The notes beneath the pieces are model-generated. The model did not search any database. It had not been told where the DNA came from and was given only the letters and a program-made list of their open reading frames with translations. The translations under genes and the position numbers were made by a program. A stretch of 64,000 bases of DNA from Tolypeutes matacus (lineage: Eukaryota; Chordata; Mammalia; Cingulata; Chlamyphoridae), in NCBI GenBank assembly GCA_026826555.1, contig JAKSZT010053837.1, forward strand, positions 3,758,520 to 3,822,519, written 5' to 3'. Within the stretch, counting starts at the first letter, position 1, and each line of letters starts with the position of its first letter. Shown piece by piece: positions 1 to 12,690 of this stretch.

Positions 1-1124
1 GCACACCTCAGTAGGAGCTCATAGAACATCTAAGTGCCTATCACCCCACTCAGTGGGGTTCCTGAGAGCTCCGGAGACACCCTGGTCCTATATAAGGGGG
101 GATAGCCCCAGAGACTGATGCCTTATCAGTGGGTTCTATTTTGGAATCTGTGCTCCTGAGAGTGACAGAATTAGACTCAAATAAGTCCTCCCTGCACATG
201 GTTCACCAGTCCCTTCTATTCAAACCTATATGCGATGCTGGAGTTTTTAGGTATACTTCCAGAGACTGGAGCCTCCCGCCTACCTATGTGCCAGGTGTGC
301 ATGAAATCTAGGTGGAGCTGCAACTCCTACCCTACAGCTCAACGGACTCATCCAAGTCACCTGGTGAGGAGACAACGATGGGAAATGGCCATCCCAGGGA
401 ATGGAGAGGGCCTGCATCTGCAGCAGGATCATCCCACCCACCATATCCATGGGATATAAGCCCTCTCTCACTTGGAGTTGGAGTGGACATCACCATCCCA
501 GTCGCCTCTGGATTGGGGGAAGAACTATGGACTAGAGTGGACTTGATGGTATTCTCTTGCTCACATATGGTGATTCTTGCAATGCAAGAAATTATAACAA
601 TGAGGTGGAGCCAGTGGCCACTTGACAGTTTTTGGGTAGGGAGGGCATGAGCAGTTGAAATACAGGGGCTTCTTTGGGAGTTGGAGGTTGTCCTGAGTAC
701 TGTTGTGGCAATGGATGTAGGCCATTTTGGATCAGCACATACCACTCAGAACTGAGTGGGAGAGAGTGTGGTCTTCAGTGTGAACTGTGGTCTGTGGTTG
801 ATGGCGGGGCTCTAGGTTGTGTAAGTTCATTGAGGTTGGTGGGCCACACTGTGGGAGATGTTTGTGTGGGATGTGGTGGGAGGTGTGGGAGGTGGGCAAC
901 ATGGGAATCCCAGTGGGTTCCGTGTAATATTTTAGGTAATCTAAGCACCTCTTAAAATATATGTATATATATATATATATAAATAACATTTTTGTAAGCA
1001 AATACACATATATGCATATATATTTATATATCATTTTGCAAATGTTTGTATGTATTGTGAGAATTTTGATTTTTACCCATAATAAAAAAATAAATAAATA
1101 AAAAATAAAAAAATAAAAAAAAAA
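1..1124 (+). mobile_element. L1 3' end (3' UTR and A-rich tail), cut by window start
   Basis: This stretch is the 3' untranslated region of an L1. Its last part (about 768-1080) matches 57655-57985 almost word for word: 'ggtaatctaagcacct', an (AT)n patch, 'atatgcatatatattt' and a tail of aataaata units. The A-rich tail ends at about 1124 and ORF2 sequence of another L1 follows directly, so this copy inserted into that L1. Its 5' end lies outside the window. Several short frames here are non-coding. Confidence 0.8.
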
Positions 1125-1135
1125 AGATCAATGTG

Positions 1136-1244
1136 GGGGGCGGATGTGGCTCAAATGGTTGGGCGTCTGTCTGCCATATGGAGGGACCTGGGTTCGATCC
1201 CCGGGACCTCCCGGTAAAATTTAAAAAAAAAAAAAAAAAAAAAA
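1136..1244 (+). mobile_element. tRNA-derived SINE (DAS-type), monomer
   Basis: The element starts with a tRNA-like head ('ggatgtggctcaaatggttg' as A-box region, 'gggttcgatccccgg' as B box) and ends in poly-A. The 11-bp duplication agatcaatgtg flanks it at 1125-1135 and 1245-1255. It sits exactly at the junction between the 3' tail of one L1 and ORF2 of the next. Confidence 0.88.
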
Positions 1245-1245
1245 A

Positions 1246-4190
1246 GATCAATGTGCAAAAATCAGTAGCATTTCTGTACACCAACAATCAACAATTTGAG
1301 AAGGAAATCAAGAAAAAATCCCATTTACAATAGCAACTAAAAGAATCAAATACCTAGGAATAAATTTAAGTAAAGATGCAAATGACTTATGTGAAGAAAA
1401 CAACACAACACTGTTAAAAGAAATCAAAGAAGACTTAAATAAATGGAAGAATAGTCCCTGTTCATGGATAGGAAAACTAAACATCATTAAGATGTCTAGC
1501 CTACCCAAATTGATCTACAGATTTCACACAATCCCAATAAAAATCACCACAGCATTTTTTACTAAATTGGAAAAACTAACTATGAAATTTATCTGGAAGG
1601 GCAAGAGGCCCCAGATAGCCAGACATATTGAAAAAGAAAAATGAAATCAGAGGGATCACACTACCTGACTTTAAAACATACTACAAAGCTACAATGGTCA
1701 AAACTGCATGGTATTGGCACAAGGATAGAAATACTGACCAATGGAACCAAATGAGAGTTCTGATTTACACCCTCACATATACAGTCAACTGATCTTCAAC
1801 AAGGCCACCAAGTCCATTCAACTGGGAGAGAATGGCCTCTTCAACAAATGGTTCTTGGAAAACTGGATATCCATATCCAAAAGAATGAGAGAGGAACACC
1901 ATCTCACACCGTATACAAAAATTAACTCAGGATAGATCAAAGAAAATAATGTAGAGAAGCATCTACAGGATCTGATACTAAGAAATGGTTTCATGAACTT
2001 CACACCCAAAGCACAAGCAGTGAAAGAAAAAATAGATAAATGGGACCTCCTCAAAATTAAAAACTGTTGCACCTCAAAGGAGTTTGTAAATAAAGTGAAA
2101 AGGCAGCCTGATCAATGGGAGAAAATATTTAGTAACCATAAATCTGATAGGGGCCTAATATCCTGCATATATAAAGAAATCGTACACCTCAAAAATAAAG
2201 ACAAAAAAAAAACATTTTAAAAATGGGCAAGTGATTTGAATAGACACTTCTCCAAAGAAGAAATACAAATGGCTAAAAAGCACATGAAAAGATGCTCAAC
2301 ATCATTAACTTTAGGGAAATGCAAATCAAAACTACAATGAAATATCACCTTATACCTATTAGAGTGGTAGCTATTTAAAAAAACGTAGGACTACAAGTGT
2401 TGGAAAGGATGTGGAGGAATGGGAACCTTCATCCACTGCTGGCGGGAATGTAGAATGTTGCAGCCATTGTGGAGGACAGTTTGGCAGTTCCTCAGAAAAT
2501 TAACTATAGATCTGCCATATGATCCAGCAATTCCACTGCTGGGTATATACCCAGAAGAACTGAAAGCAAAGACATGAACAGATATGTCCACACCAATGTT
2601 TATAGAGGCATTATTCACTATTGCCAAAAGTTGGAATCAACCCAAATGCCCTTCAACAGATGAATGGATAAACAAATTGTGGTATATACATATAATGGAA
2701 TATTACTCAGCTGTAAGAAGAAATACAGTATTAACAAATGGAATAATATGGATGAATCTTAAGGACCTTATGTTGAGTGAAGCAAGCCAGACACTGAAGG
2801 ACAAATATTACATGACCTCACTGATATGAATTAAGCAAATTGAGCAGACTCACAGAGCTAGAATCTGGAAGATAGGTTTACAGGAAATAGAAAGGCAGAA
2901 GAAGATTGTGAGCCAACACCCATATGGGCAAAATCTATGATATGGTGGAAGTGTATAGTTGTACTGTGGAGAGGCATGACAGTGGTGTAATGATACTGTT
3001 GGGATGGGTGGTGCTGGTTTGTAAGGGGGGTGGAGTGGGAAGGGTGGGTTGGACTGTTCCTGAAACTGGGGGGAGGTTTGGGGGAGAGAGCAGGTAAACA
3101 CTGGGGATTGGTGGGTACATGGTTGAAACTATAATGTTGGAAATACTCTGTTGGCAATATGGCAAGTGAGGGTTGCTGGTTTGCGGTGTTGGATGTGGGG
3201 GACACTCGGAACAGGGCGCACCTGGGGCAGGCTTCTAGGGAGTGTGTGAGTGTTCATTTGGCCATAGTTTTATATCAGTGAGTGGAAACCCACATAATGA
3301 GTGGCAAAGTGGTGGACTCCCACCTGCCTTGCCAGTGGGCCCTACTTTGGAATTTATGCTCCTCAGGGTGACAGAGTTGGACTCAGTTGTGGTTTCCTTA
3401 CACATGGCTCTTTTGTTCCTCTATTTGAACCTATAATTAGTACTAGAGTTGGTAGATACACGTCCAAGAGACTTAAATCTTTGGGCTGTCCATGTGGAAG
3501 CTGGGCCTCGGATTTCAACAGAGTTGTAGCACCTACTCTCCAGTTCATTAGTTTCACCCAGGACAACTAACAAAGTGGTGATGATGGACAACTACCATAC
3601 CAAGGAACCAAGAGAGTCTACAACTGCAAGCAAGAGAGTCCTATCCATCAGCCCTAATGGATTGAAGCCCTGACTCAATTAGAGGTGGAGTGGGCATCAC
3701 CATCCCAGAATCCTCAGGATTGGGGAATGAACTATGGACTCAAGTAGAATTACTGGTATTCTACTATAGACCTATTGTGATTCTACCAATGGAAGAAATT
3801 ATATCATTGATGTGGAGGCAGTGGCCACTGGAGGTTCTAAGGACAGGGAGAGGGAAAAACAAATGTAATGTGGGGGCATTTTCAGGCTTGGGAATTGTCC
3901 TTAATGACATTGCAATGACAGATATAGGCCATTATATATCTTGTCATAACCTACAGAATTGAGTGGGAGAGAATATAAACTACAAGGCAAACTTTAATCC
4001 ACACCTAGTGGCAATGCTCCAAAATGTGTTCAACAATTGCAATGAATATACCACACTAATGAAGGGTGTTGTTAATGTGGGAAAATGTGGGATATGTGAA
4101 GAGTGGGGCATATGGGAATCCCCTATATATTTTTTTTTCCCTATATTTTTTATGTAACATTTATGGAACCTAAGTATCTTAAAAAAAAAA
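1246..4190 (+). mobile_element. L1, distal ORF2 and long 3' UTR
   Basis: ORF2 sequence runs from about 1246 to 2829 in several broken frames. The Cys-rich C-terminal motif is visible at about 2397-2457 (CWKGC, then HCWREC), and the protein end lies at 2584-2829 (YYSAVRRN, then SEASQTLKDKY). From 2830 the 3' UTR begins with a G-rich tract (about 2990-3200), followed by unique xenarthran-type 3' UTR text and poly-A near 4185. Frameshifts and stops make it inactive. The 5' part was separated by the L1 insertion to its left. Confidence 0.88.
2584..2829 (+). pseudogene. L1 ORF2 C-terminus fragment
   Basis: This 81-codon open piece is the end of the L1 ORF2 protein, beyond the reverse transcriptase and Cys-rich regions. 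Recognisable L1 residues are [12 protein letters not shown], then '[11 protein letters not shown]' and 'MEYYSAVRRN'. It ends at what appears to be the natural ORF2 stop, because the 3' UTR follows at once. Upstream frames are disrupted, so no complete ORF2 is present. Confidence 0.85.
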
Positions 4191-4535
4191 AAAAATAGGT
4201 GTAATATGGCGGCATTTTCGGGACATTGGAATTGTCCTGAATGACATTACAGTGACGGATTACAGGCCATTATACATCTTGTCATAACATAAAAAATGTG
4301 TGGAAGAGAGTTTAAACTATAGTAAACTATAATCTACACTTAGTGGCAATGCTTCAATATGTGTTCATCAATTGTAACAAATGTACCACACAAATGAAGG
4401 AGGTTGTTAATGTGGGAAAGTGTGGGAGGGGGAGGGAGTGGGGCATATGGGAATCCCCTGTATTTTTTACATTACATTTATATAATCTAAGTATCTTTTA
4501 AAAAATAAAAATAATAAAAAAATTAAAAATTAAAA
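4191..4535 (+). mobile_element. Second, 5'-truncated L1 3' end in tandem
   Basis: The sequence from 'gtgtaatatggcggcatttt' to 'ctaagtatctttt' repeats the text at 3862-4185 at high but imperfect identity. It ends in its own A-rich tail at 4500-4545. It follows the poly-A of the preceding L1 with no spacer. Confidence 0.82.
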
Positions 4536-5490
4536 AAAAAATAAAGTGTCCTAAAGAAATAAGATCTGTGGTAAAGGTAACAATTTGTGGAATTATAAAA
4601 AATAAAAATAAAAACTATAATGAAATACTATTCTTATAAACAAAGGCAGATGTTAACAATGAGTTAAATTAATGTGAAATCACATGTTATAAAGATGTGT
4701 GTGGGTAATATTTTATAAAATATATTTTTTCAAAAAAAAAAAACTAATGTAAATACCCTCACACATATACACATACATGGTTTTTGTTTAAGTTAGGAGT
4801 TAATTTATGTGGAATTTTAGAATTGAGACTTGAAGAAGTTAAGATGATACCACTAACTGACAAAAGAGCAGGGACTAGAACCAATGTCTTTTGACTTCTG
4901 TTCAAAGTGATTTTCACTATGCCATGCTGATTCCCCATAATGAATTAAATTTCGTATATAAAAAAATTAAGGTCCAAGTGGATTAAGTAATTTATTCAAG
5001 ATTCTACAACAAGCAAGTAGCTGAGTCTCTGCACTAACCTATTGAATGTGATTCTTTTCTTTATAATAAATTTTTCCTGCTCTCAAACTTCACTTACCTT
5101 GAGATAATTAGCTGAATGAAGATTGAAAGAAACCAGGGCTGTCCTTGAAGGGTAAATTGGGGTGCTTGCCTCAGGACTTTCAACTGAAGATGAGCTGTAT
5201 ATTGATGATTTGTACTTAGCACTATATTCATGTATTTACTCAACAAGTATTTTTTTTTCACACCTACTTAGGGCAGAGCATAATCTTTGGGCTGTAGGGA
5301 ATACAAAATGCTGAGATTTAATAACCCAATTAGGAATGAGACAAATATGATGAAAAATTACAATAAAGTCAGTATATGTCAGCTTGTTAAATGAACAGAA
5401 TCAAAAAAATGAAAGAATAAAGGAAATCTACTGCTTCCTAATAACATCATTTCCTACCCTCAGGCAAGGGAAGCTAGATCAAAAACCCCC
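4536..5490. other. Old non-coding sequence with MIR remnants
   Basis: No gene is seen. Two stretches look like MIR in reverse orientation (listed separately). At about 5200-5330 there is a worn copy of the common mammalian repeat containing 'caacaagtatt' and 'cacctacttag', here unassigned to a family. The rest is AT-rich without recognised structure. Confidence 0.55.
4830..5065 (-). repeat. MIR-like remnants (two pieces)
   Basis: At 4860-4940 'agagcagggactagaacc', 'tcttttgacttctg' and 'ttttcactatgccatgctg' follow the reverse complement of the MIR core. At 4970-5050 'aagtggattaagtaattt' and 'caagcaagtagctgagtct' do the same. They are diverged and lack sharp ends, as expected for a repeat that predates placental mammals. 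Confidence 0.6.
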
Positions 5491-5952
5491 TATTCTTGGG
5501 AGTTCAGGGGAAGACGGATCAGAGTAGGCAGGCAGGACTCAACTCTCCCAAAAGAACAGCAGAGAAAAGCCAAAAGTTGTCCAAGGGACTTGCTTTGGGG
5601 GTCAGCAGACCAGGACAGTGCTGCACAACCCCCCAGGAGTGTGAGGGACAGAGAGACAAAGAAACCAAAGCAACAAATGTGAGTTACTAAACCCCAGGCT
5701 GCCAGAAAGGACACCATACCCCACCCTCAAGATGTTAAGCCTGGATAAAATTACTGGCTCACTGCAGCCGACTAGGAGGTAAACAGACATCTTCCAACCT
5801 GGGAAGAGGGAGGGTGCATCGGAGATCAGAGAGTGGTTCCTCTTTGGTGAATTAAGCCAGCAGAGCCTGCTTTGAATCTCAGCTCAGTCCAGACCAGAAA
5901 CACCAGCAAGCAGAGGATTAAAGAAACACCTCTGTGGAAAGGTTTGCCAGTG

Positions 5953-5967
5953 AGTGCCATCTGCTGG
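5953..5967 (-). promoter_or_regulatory. CTCF-like motif in L1 5' UTR
   Basis: The 15 bases agtgccatctgctgg resemble the reverse complement of the CTCF core (CGCC, pyrimidine-rich CTRSTGG), with one mismatch at the first C. Related strings occur at comparable places in the two other sense L1 5' UTRs (34390 and 38058). Binding is inferred from the motif only. Confidence 0.35.
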
Positions 5968-6472
5968 CCATTCAGGAAACTGCTAGGAGAAAATCTTTTA
6001 GGTCTCTCTTAACCTGAACCCTGTGGGTGAAAATCTGCCCTCCCCATGCCCGTTAGAGAGTCCCTGGCCCAATTTTGATAACTTAAGCTGGGCAATTTTA
6101 AAGACTCAGAATATGTTGAATCAAAAACAAAGAACAGCCATGGGGGGGGGGGGAATAAACACCACTAGGCAAGGGGGAGAAATTGACCATCTGAGTAAAT
6201 TAACCAGCGAATGATGCCTAGACATCAGCAAAAATTACAAGCCATAGTAGGAAACAGGAAGAAATGGCCCAGCCAAAGGAACAAATCAAATATCCTGATG
6301 AGATATAGGATTTAAGACAATTAATCAATGATAATCACATGAATATTCTAAATCAATTCAAAGAATTGAAGGGAAAATATGTCTAAGGAGATAAAAGATA
6401 GTAAGAACACTTTGTGGGAAAAAAAAAAAGAAAGAAAGAAAGATTAAAAAAAAGAAAAAAGAAGACTTTGGG

Positions 6473-6849
6473 GGAAGCGGATGTGGCTCAACCCCTTGGG
6501 AACCAGCCTACCACATGGGAGATCCCGGGTTCAGGTCCCAATGCCTCCTAAAGGAAGATGAGCAGATGCTGCCTCCTGCCTCAATGTGCTTAGACACTGC
6601 CTCCCACAGCAATGAGCTAGACTCTGCCCCTGCTACCACAAAGCCAGCAGACACCACAGCCCAAAGGGAGCAGATATGACTCAGGCTGCTGGGCACTTGC
6701 CTATTACGTGGGAGGTCCTGGGTTCAGTTCCCAGTGCCTCCTGGAGAAGGTGAGCAAACAATGAGCAGACAGATGAGAAACCATATGGGAGAATAAGGTA
6801 TAAATAAAAGTAAATTTAAAAAATAAATCTAAAAAAAAAAAAAAAAAAA
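6473..6849 (+). mobile_element. Dimeric DAS-type SINE
   Basis: Two tRNA-like units occur in order, at about 6473-6548 and 6667-6742, each with an A-box-like 'ggctca' or 'gactca' and a B-box-like 'gggttcag'. They are separated by a short linker rich in 'cagacac' and 'gcctccc' words and followed by poly-A. The 10-bp repeat agactttggg (6463-6472) and agacattggg (6850-6859) is an imperfect TSD. It interrupts L1 ORF1. Confidence 0.82.
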
Positions 6850-7079
6850 AGACATTGGGTGCACATAAAGAACAATTTGAAAGCCTGCAAAGAAAAGTAA
6901 CAGAGCTTATGGGAATGAAAGACACAATGGATAAGATTAAAAATACATTAGAGGCACATAAGAGCAGACTTGAATTGAAGACAGAATTAGTGATTTTGAA
7001 GACAGAACATCTGAACTGGAAAAGACAGGAGAACAGAAAGAGAAGAGAATGAAAAAAAATAGAACAAATTCTAAGGTAA

Positions 7080-7373
7080 TTGAATAACAACATGAACCTC
7101 ACAAACATATGTGTTATCAGTGTCCCAGAAGGAGAAGAGAATGGAAAAGGGGCAGAAAGAATATTTGAGGAAATAATAACTGAGAATTTCCCAACCCTTA
7201 TGAAAGAGATAAATATCAATATACAAGAAGGACAGAACACCCCAGACAGAATAAATCTGAATAGACTTACTCTGAGACACCTATTATTAAGAATGACAAA
7301 TATCAGAGATAAAGAGAGGATTCTGAAAGCAGCAAGAGAAAAGCCAAGCATCACATACAAGGAACCTCAATAA
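7080..7373 (+). pseudogene. L1 ORF1 fragment (RNA-binding part)
   Basis: ORF1 encodes the L1 RNA-binding chaperone. This open piece carries the conserved centre 'SVPEGEENGKGAERIFEEI' and 'RINLNRLTLRHLLLRM', the RRM and C-terminal domain start. The coiled-coil part is upstream in another frame (6855-7052, LESLQRK-type heptads) and the domain end is lost to frameshift after 7373. Confidence 0.82.
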
Positions 7374-8565
7374 GATGAAGTGCCAACTTCTCATCAGAAA
7401 CCATAGAGGCAAGAAGAAAGTGATATGATGTATTTAAGGTACAGAAAGAGAAAAATTGTCAGGCAAGAATTCTGTGCATGGGAAGATAGTCCTTAAAAAA
7501 TGAGGATGAGTTTTAAGTCTTCACAGACTGACAAAAACTGAGAAAATATGTTACCAAAAGACCATTAAAAGAGATACAAAAGGGAATGCTACAACCAGAG
7601 AGGGAAAAACAAGGGCTTGGAGAAGAGTGTAAAAATGAAGACATTTAGGAAGGGTAAATTAAAGCGTGAAAGGACAGACAATAGTAAGAAATGACAACAG
7701 AAAGCCAAAGGATAAAATGGACAAAGTAAGTAATGCCTGTACAGTAATAACACTGAATGTTAATGGCATGAACTCCTCAATCAAAAGATACAGATAGAGT
7801 GTATTTTGAAAAGATGAGCCATTTTTATGCTGTCTACAATGGATTCACCTTAGATGTAAGGACACAACTAGGTTGAAAGTGAAAGGCTGGAGAAAGATAT
7901 TCCACACAAATAGTAACCAAAAAGATCTGGAGTAGCAATACTAATTTCAGACAAAATAAATTTTAAATGCAAAACAACTATAAGGGATGAAGAAGGTCAT
8001 TATATATTAAGAAAAGAGGAAATTCACCAAGAAAAAAAAAAACTATAATATTTATGTGCCTAACCTGGGTACCCCAAGATACATGAGACACACTCTGGCA
8101 AAACTGAAGGGAGAAGCAGACACCTCTACAATAATAGTTGAAAACTTCAATACACCACTCTCAATATTGGATAGAACATCTGAACAGAGATAAATAAAGA
8201 AACAGCTTGAATAATGTGATAAATTAACTAAACCCAAGAGACATTTATAAAGCATTATACCCTAAAACATCAGGATATACATTCTTTTCAAGTGCAAATG
8301 GATCCTTGCCCAGGATAGACCATATTTTGGGTCAGGAGACAGGTCTCAATAAATTTAAAAAGACTGAAATTAAAAATGCACTTTCACTAATCATAGCAGA
8401 ATGAAACTGGACATAAATAATGGTGGGGGAAAAGGAAAATTCTTAAATATGTGGAGATTAAACAACACACTCTTAATCAGTGGGTCAGAGAAGAAATTGT
8501 ATGAGAATTCAGTAAATATCTTGAGACAAATGAAAATGAGAACACAACATATGAAAACCTATGGG

Positions 8566-8741
<176 letters not shown>

Positions 8742-9289
8742 ACAACTATGGGATACCACAAAGACAGTACTGAGGGAACTTTATAGCCTTCAATGCTTAC
8801 ATTAAAAAAGAAAGAGCTAAAATTGAAGATCTAACTGCACACCAGGAGGAACTAGAAAAAGAACAGAAACTCATCCCAAACCAAGCCAAAGGAAAGAAAT
8901 AATAAAGATCAGAGCAGAAATAAATGAAATTGAAAACAAAAAAACAATAGAGAGAATCAACAAAACCAAAATTTGGTTCTAAGAGAAGATCAACAAAATC
9001 GACAACCCCTTAGGTTGATCAACAAAGAAGAAAAAGAGAAGATGCAAATAAATAAAATCAGAAATGGGAGGGGGGACATTACCACTGACCCCTCAGAAAT
9101 AAGAGAGATCATAAGAGGATACTATGAACAACTGTACACCAAAAAAAACTAGACAATGTAGACGAGATGGACAAATTCCTAGAAAAACACAAACAACCTG
9201 TAATGACCCTAGAAGAATCAGAAGACCTCAACAAACTGATCACAAGTAAAGAGATTGAAACAGTCACCAAAAATGTTTCAAAGATGAAA

Positions 9290-9485
9290 AGCCTGAGAAG
9301 GTGAGGGAGATGGAGAACGAATGCTACTGTATGTAGGGTAGAGAATCCAGGTATTCCCTAGGGTAGTATGGGATGGAGGCAGAGAATGCGGATAGGAGGC
9401 CCTGACTTGCATGCTATTGCTGGCTGGGGGTTGGTTGACAGGAGGGGATCTCAGGTTGAGTTAGGAAACATCACACACCAAAGGT
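9290..9485. other. 196-bp tailless insertion in L1 ORF2
   Basis: Between ORF2 words equivalent to 'aaagaagaaaagtcc' and 'ccagatggcttcacagg' lies about 196 bp of unrelated sequence without poly-A. The 9-bp string aagatgaaa stands at both edges (9281-9289 and 9486-9494). I recognise neither the family nor any terminal inverted repeat. Confidence 0.5.
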
Positions 9486-9929
9486 AAGATGAAACCACCT
9501 GGATGGCTTCACAGGTGAATTCTACCACTCATTCAGAGATGATCTAATACCAATCTTCCTCAAGCTCTTCCAAAAAAATTGAACAGGAAAGAACACTACC
9601 AAACTCATTCTATGAAATCAACATCACCCTAATAACAAAACCAGATAAAGATACTAGGAAAAAAGAAAATTACAGACCAATATTTCTAATGAACAGAGAT
9701 GCAAAAATCCTCAATAAAATACGTTCAAATTGAATCCAAAACTACATTAAAAGAATTATACACCCCAATCAATGGGTTTCATCCCAGGGTGGTTCAACAC
9801 AAGAAAATCAATTAATGTAATAAACCACATTAATAAATTGAAGAAGAAAAATCACATGATCCTCTCAGTTGATGCAGAAAAGGCATTTGACAAAATATAG
9901 CATCCTTTCTTGATTAATAACCCCTCCAA

Positions 9930-10451
9930 ATGATAGGAATAGAAGGAAGGATTCTCAACATGGTAAAGAGCATATATGAAAAACCTACAGTGAGCATTTT
10001 AATCAATGATGAAAGACTGAAAGCTTTCCCTCTGAGGTCAGGAACAAGACAAGGATGCCCACTGTCACCAATGTTATTCAGTACTGTGCTAGAGGTTCAA
10101 GCTAGAGCAATTAAGCTAGATAAAGAAATAAAAGGTACCCAAATAGGAAAGGAAGAAGTAAGACTTTCTCTACTCGCCGATGATATGATCTCACATCTAG
10201 AAAAATCCACAACAAAGCCACTAGGACTAATAGATGAGTTCAGCAAAGTGGCAGGATACAAGATTAATATGCAAAAATCAGTAGCGTTCCTATACACTAC
10301 TAATGAGCAATCTAAGGAGGAAATCAGAAAAAAAAAAAAAAATCCATTTATAATAGTGACCAAAAAAATCAAATATTTAGGAATAAACATAACCAAGGAC
10401 ATAAAGGACCTATATTCAGAAAACTATAAAACATTGCTAAAAGGAACCTAA
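9930..10451 (+). pseudogene. L1 ORF2 reverse transcriptase fragment
   Basis: This is the longest open ORF2 piece of this L1 (173 codons). It holds the RT core: '[15 protein letters not shown]' and, at 10173-10184, the catalytic box as LADD rather than the usual FADD. Further on come the thumb-side words '[12 protein letters not shown]' and '[16 protein letters not shown]'. The endonuclease lies upstream in other frames (about 7860-8350) and the end is lost at a stop after 'LLKGT'. It is not expected to be active. Confidence 0.85.
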
Positions 10452-11928
10452 GAAGACAAATAAATGCAAGGACATTCTATGTTTGGGGACTGGAAGACTA
10501 AATATCGCTAAGATGTCAATTCTACCCAAATTGATTTACAAATTCAGCACAATCCCAATACAAATCCCAACAGCCTTTTCTGCAGAAATGGAAAAGCCAA
10601 TTATCAAATTTATTTGGAAGGGTTAGGGTCCCGAATAAGCAAAATTGTCTTTAAAAAAAGAATGAAGTTGGAAGTTGTCACTTCTTGGCTTTAAAGCATA
10701 TTACTTAGCTACAGTGGTTTAAAAAAAAAAAAAAAAAAAAAACAGCATGGTACTGGCATAAAGATAGACAGACTGACCAATGGAACCAAATTGAGAATTC
10801 AGAAATAGACTGCTACATTTGTGGTCATATGATTTTTGACAAGAAGGACAAGCCTTCCCAGCTGGGCCAGAATAGTCTATTCAACAAATGGTGCTGGGAG
10901 AACTAGATCCAAAAGAATGAAAGAAGACCCCTATCTCACACCTTATATAAAAATTAACTCAATATGGATCAAGAACCTAAATATAAAAGCTACAACCATA
11001 AAACTCCTAGAAGAAAATGTAAGAAAATATCTTTAAGATCATTTGGTAGGCAGTAGTTTCTTAGACCTTACACCAAAGCACAAGCAGCAAAAGAAAAAAT
11101 AGATAAATGGGACCTCCTCAAAATTAAACACTTTTGCTCTCAAAGTACTTTATTAAAAGGGTGAAAAGGTAGCTGACTCAACGGGAGAAAATATTTGGAA
11201 ACCACATATCTGATAAGGGTTTAATATCCATGATATATGAAGAGATACCACAACTCAACAATAAAAAGACAAACTATCCAATTAAAAAATGGGCAAAAGA
11301 TTTGAACAGACATTTGTCCAAAGAAGAAATACAAATGGCGAAAAAACACATGAAAAAATGTTCAGCATCACTAGCAATTAGGGAAATGAAATCAAACCTA
11401 CAATGAGATATTATTTCATACCTATTAGAATGCCCATTATTAAAAAGTCAGAAAAATACAAGTTTTGGAGAGACAGGAACATTTATCCACTGTTGGTGGG
11501 AATGCAGAATGGTTCTTCTTCATGGTTCTTCATGGCAGTTCCTAAGGAAGTTGAATATAGACTTGCCATGTGACCCGGCAATACCACTACTAGGTATATA
11601 CCTGGATGAACTGAGAACAGTGACACGAACAGACATCTGCACATAGCGGCATTATTCACAATTGCCAAAAGATGGAAACTCAGGTGTCCATCAAGTGATG
11701 AATGGATAAACAAATTGTTGTTTATACACACAGAGGAATATTATGCATCTGTAAGAAGAAATGAAGTCGTGAAGCATGTAACAACATGGATGAACCTGGA
11801 GGATATTATATTGAGTGAAGAAAGCCAGACACAAAAGAACAATATATGATTGTTCTATTATGGACTAAATATATTGATAAATTCATGGAGTTAATAAATA
11901 GAATATAGGTCATTAGAAAATAGAATGA

Positions 11929-12119
11929 TGCTCTTTCATGATTTGTGAACAAATGTTTCACAACAATGCAGGGTATTTGTTGGGAGGGTGATGTGTAGGA
12001 GCCCTGTATGATGTTATGCATATTTCTTTTCTAAGATCACAATGTTTACTGAACACTTATAGTTTATGTATGTTCATGTATGAATGATATACTTCAATAA
12101 ATTGTTTTTTTTTAAAAAA
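11929..12119 (+). mobile_element. 191-bp 5'-truncated L1 3' end
   Basis: The piece runs from 'tgctctttcatgatttgtg' to 'acttcaataaattg' and a T/A-rich tail. It parallels the 3' end at 48670-49058. The 14-bp TSD agaaaatagaatga is perfect (11915-11928 and 12120-12133), so it is a separate insertion in the 3' UTR of the host L1. Confidence 0.85.
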
Positions 12120-12690
12120 AGAAAATAGAATGAAGATAGAAAATGAAAATCTGAGAGTTAAGCTGTGCAGAATTGGTAAAACAGTTATTTGTAAATCTTT
12201 GGGAATAAATAGAAATGATGAAAGCACATCATAGTGTTTGTAACTAGCAATGCTATTACATGGGTATGACAGTGGTTGAAAGGCAAAGTCTAAGGACATG
12301 TATAGTACTAGAAGGAAAGCTAAAAAATGTAGCATGGAATTGTATAACGGTGAAACCTCATGTGAAATATGGATATGGATAATAGTGCATATAAAAGACT
12401 GTTTTTATAGGATATAAATACAAGTAAACTAGAAAAACAGAAACAGAATAGCAGCTATGTATGGCAGGGGAAGAACAGAGAGATTGAGAGGTGATGAGTG
12501 TTTTCTGTTTATTTTAATTGGAATAATGAAAATGCTCTAATAATGATTGAAGTGATGAATGCATAAATATGTGATTATACCAAATACCATTGATTATATA
12601 CTTTGGATGGATTTATGCTTTATTAACATGTATCAATAAAATTGATGTGGTTTTAAAATAAATAAATACAGAAGAAAAAAAGAGAGAAAC

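Noticed and set aside
1136..1244. tRNA gene call from A and B boxes
   Set aside because: The head belongs to a SINE with poly-A and TSD; cloverleaf pairing is not maintained. The same applies to all other SINE heads.
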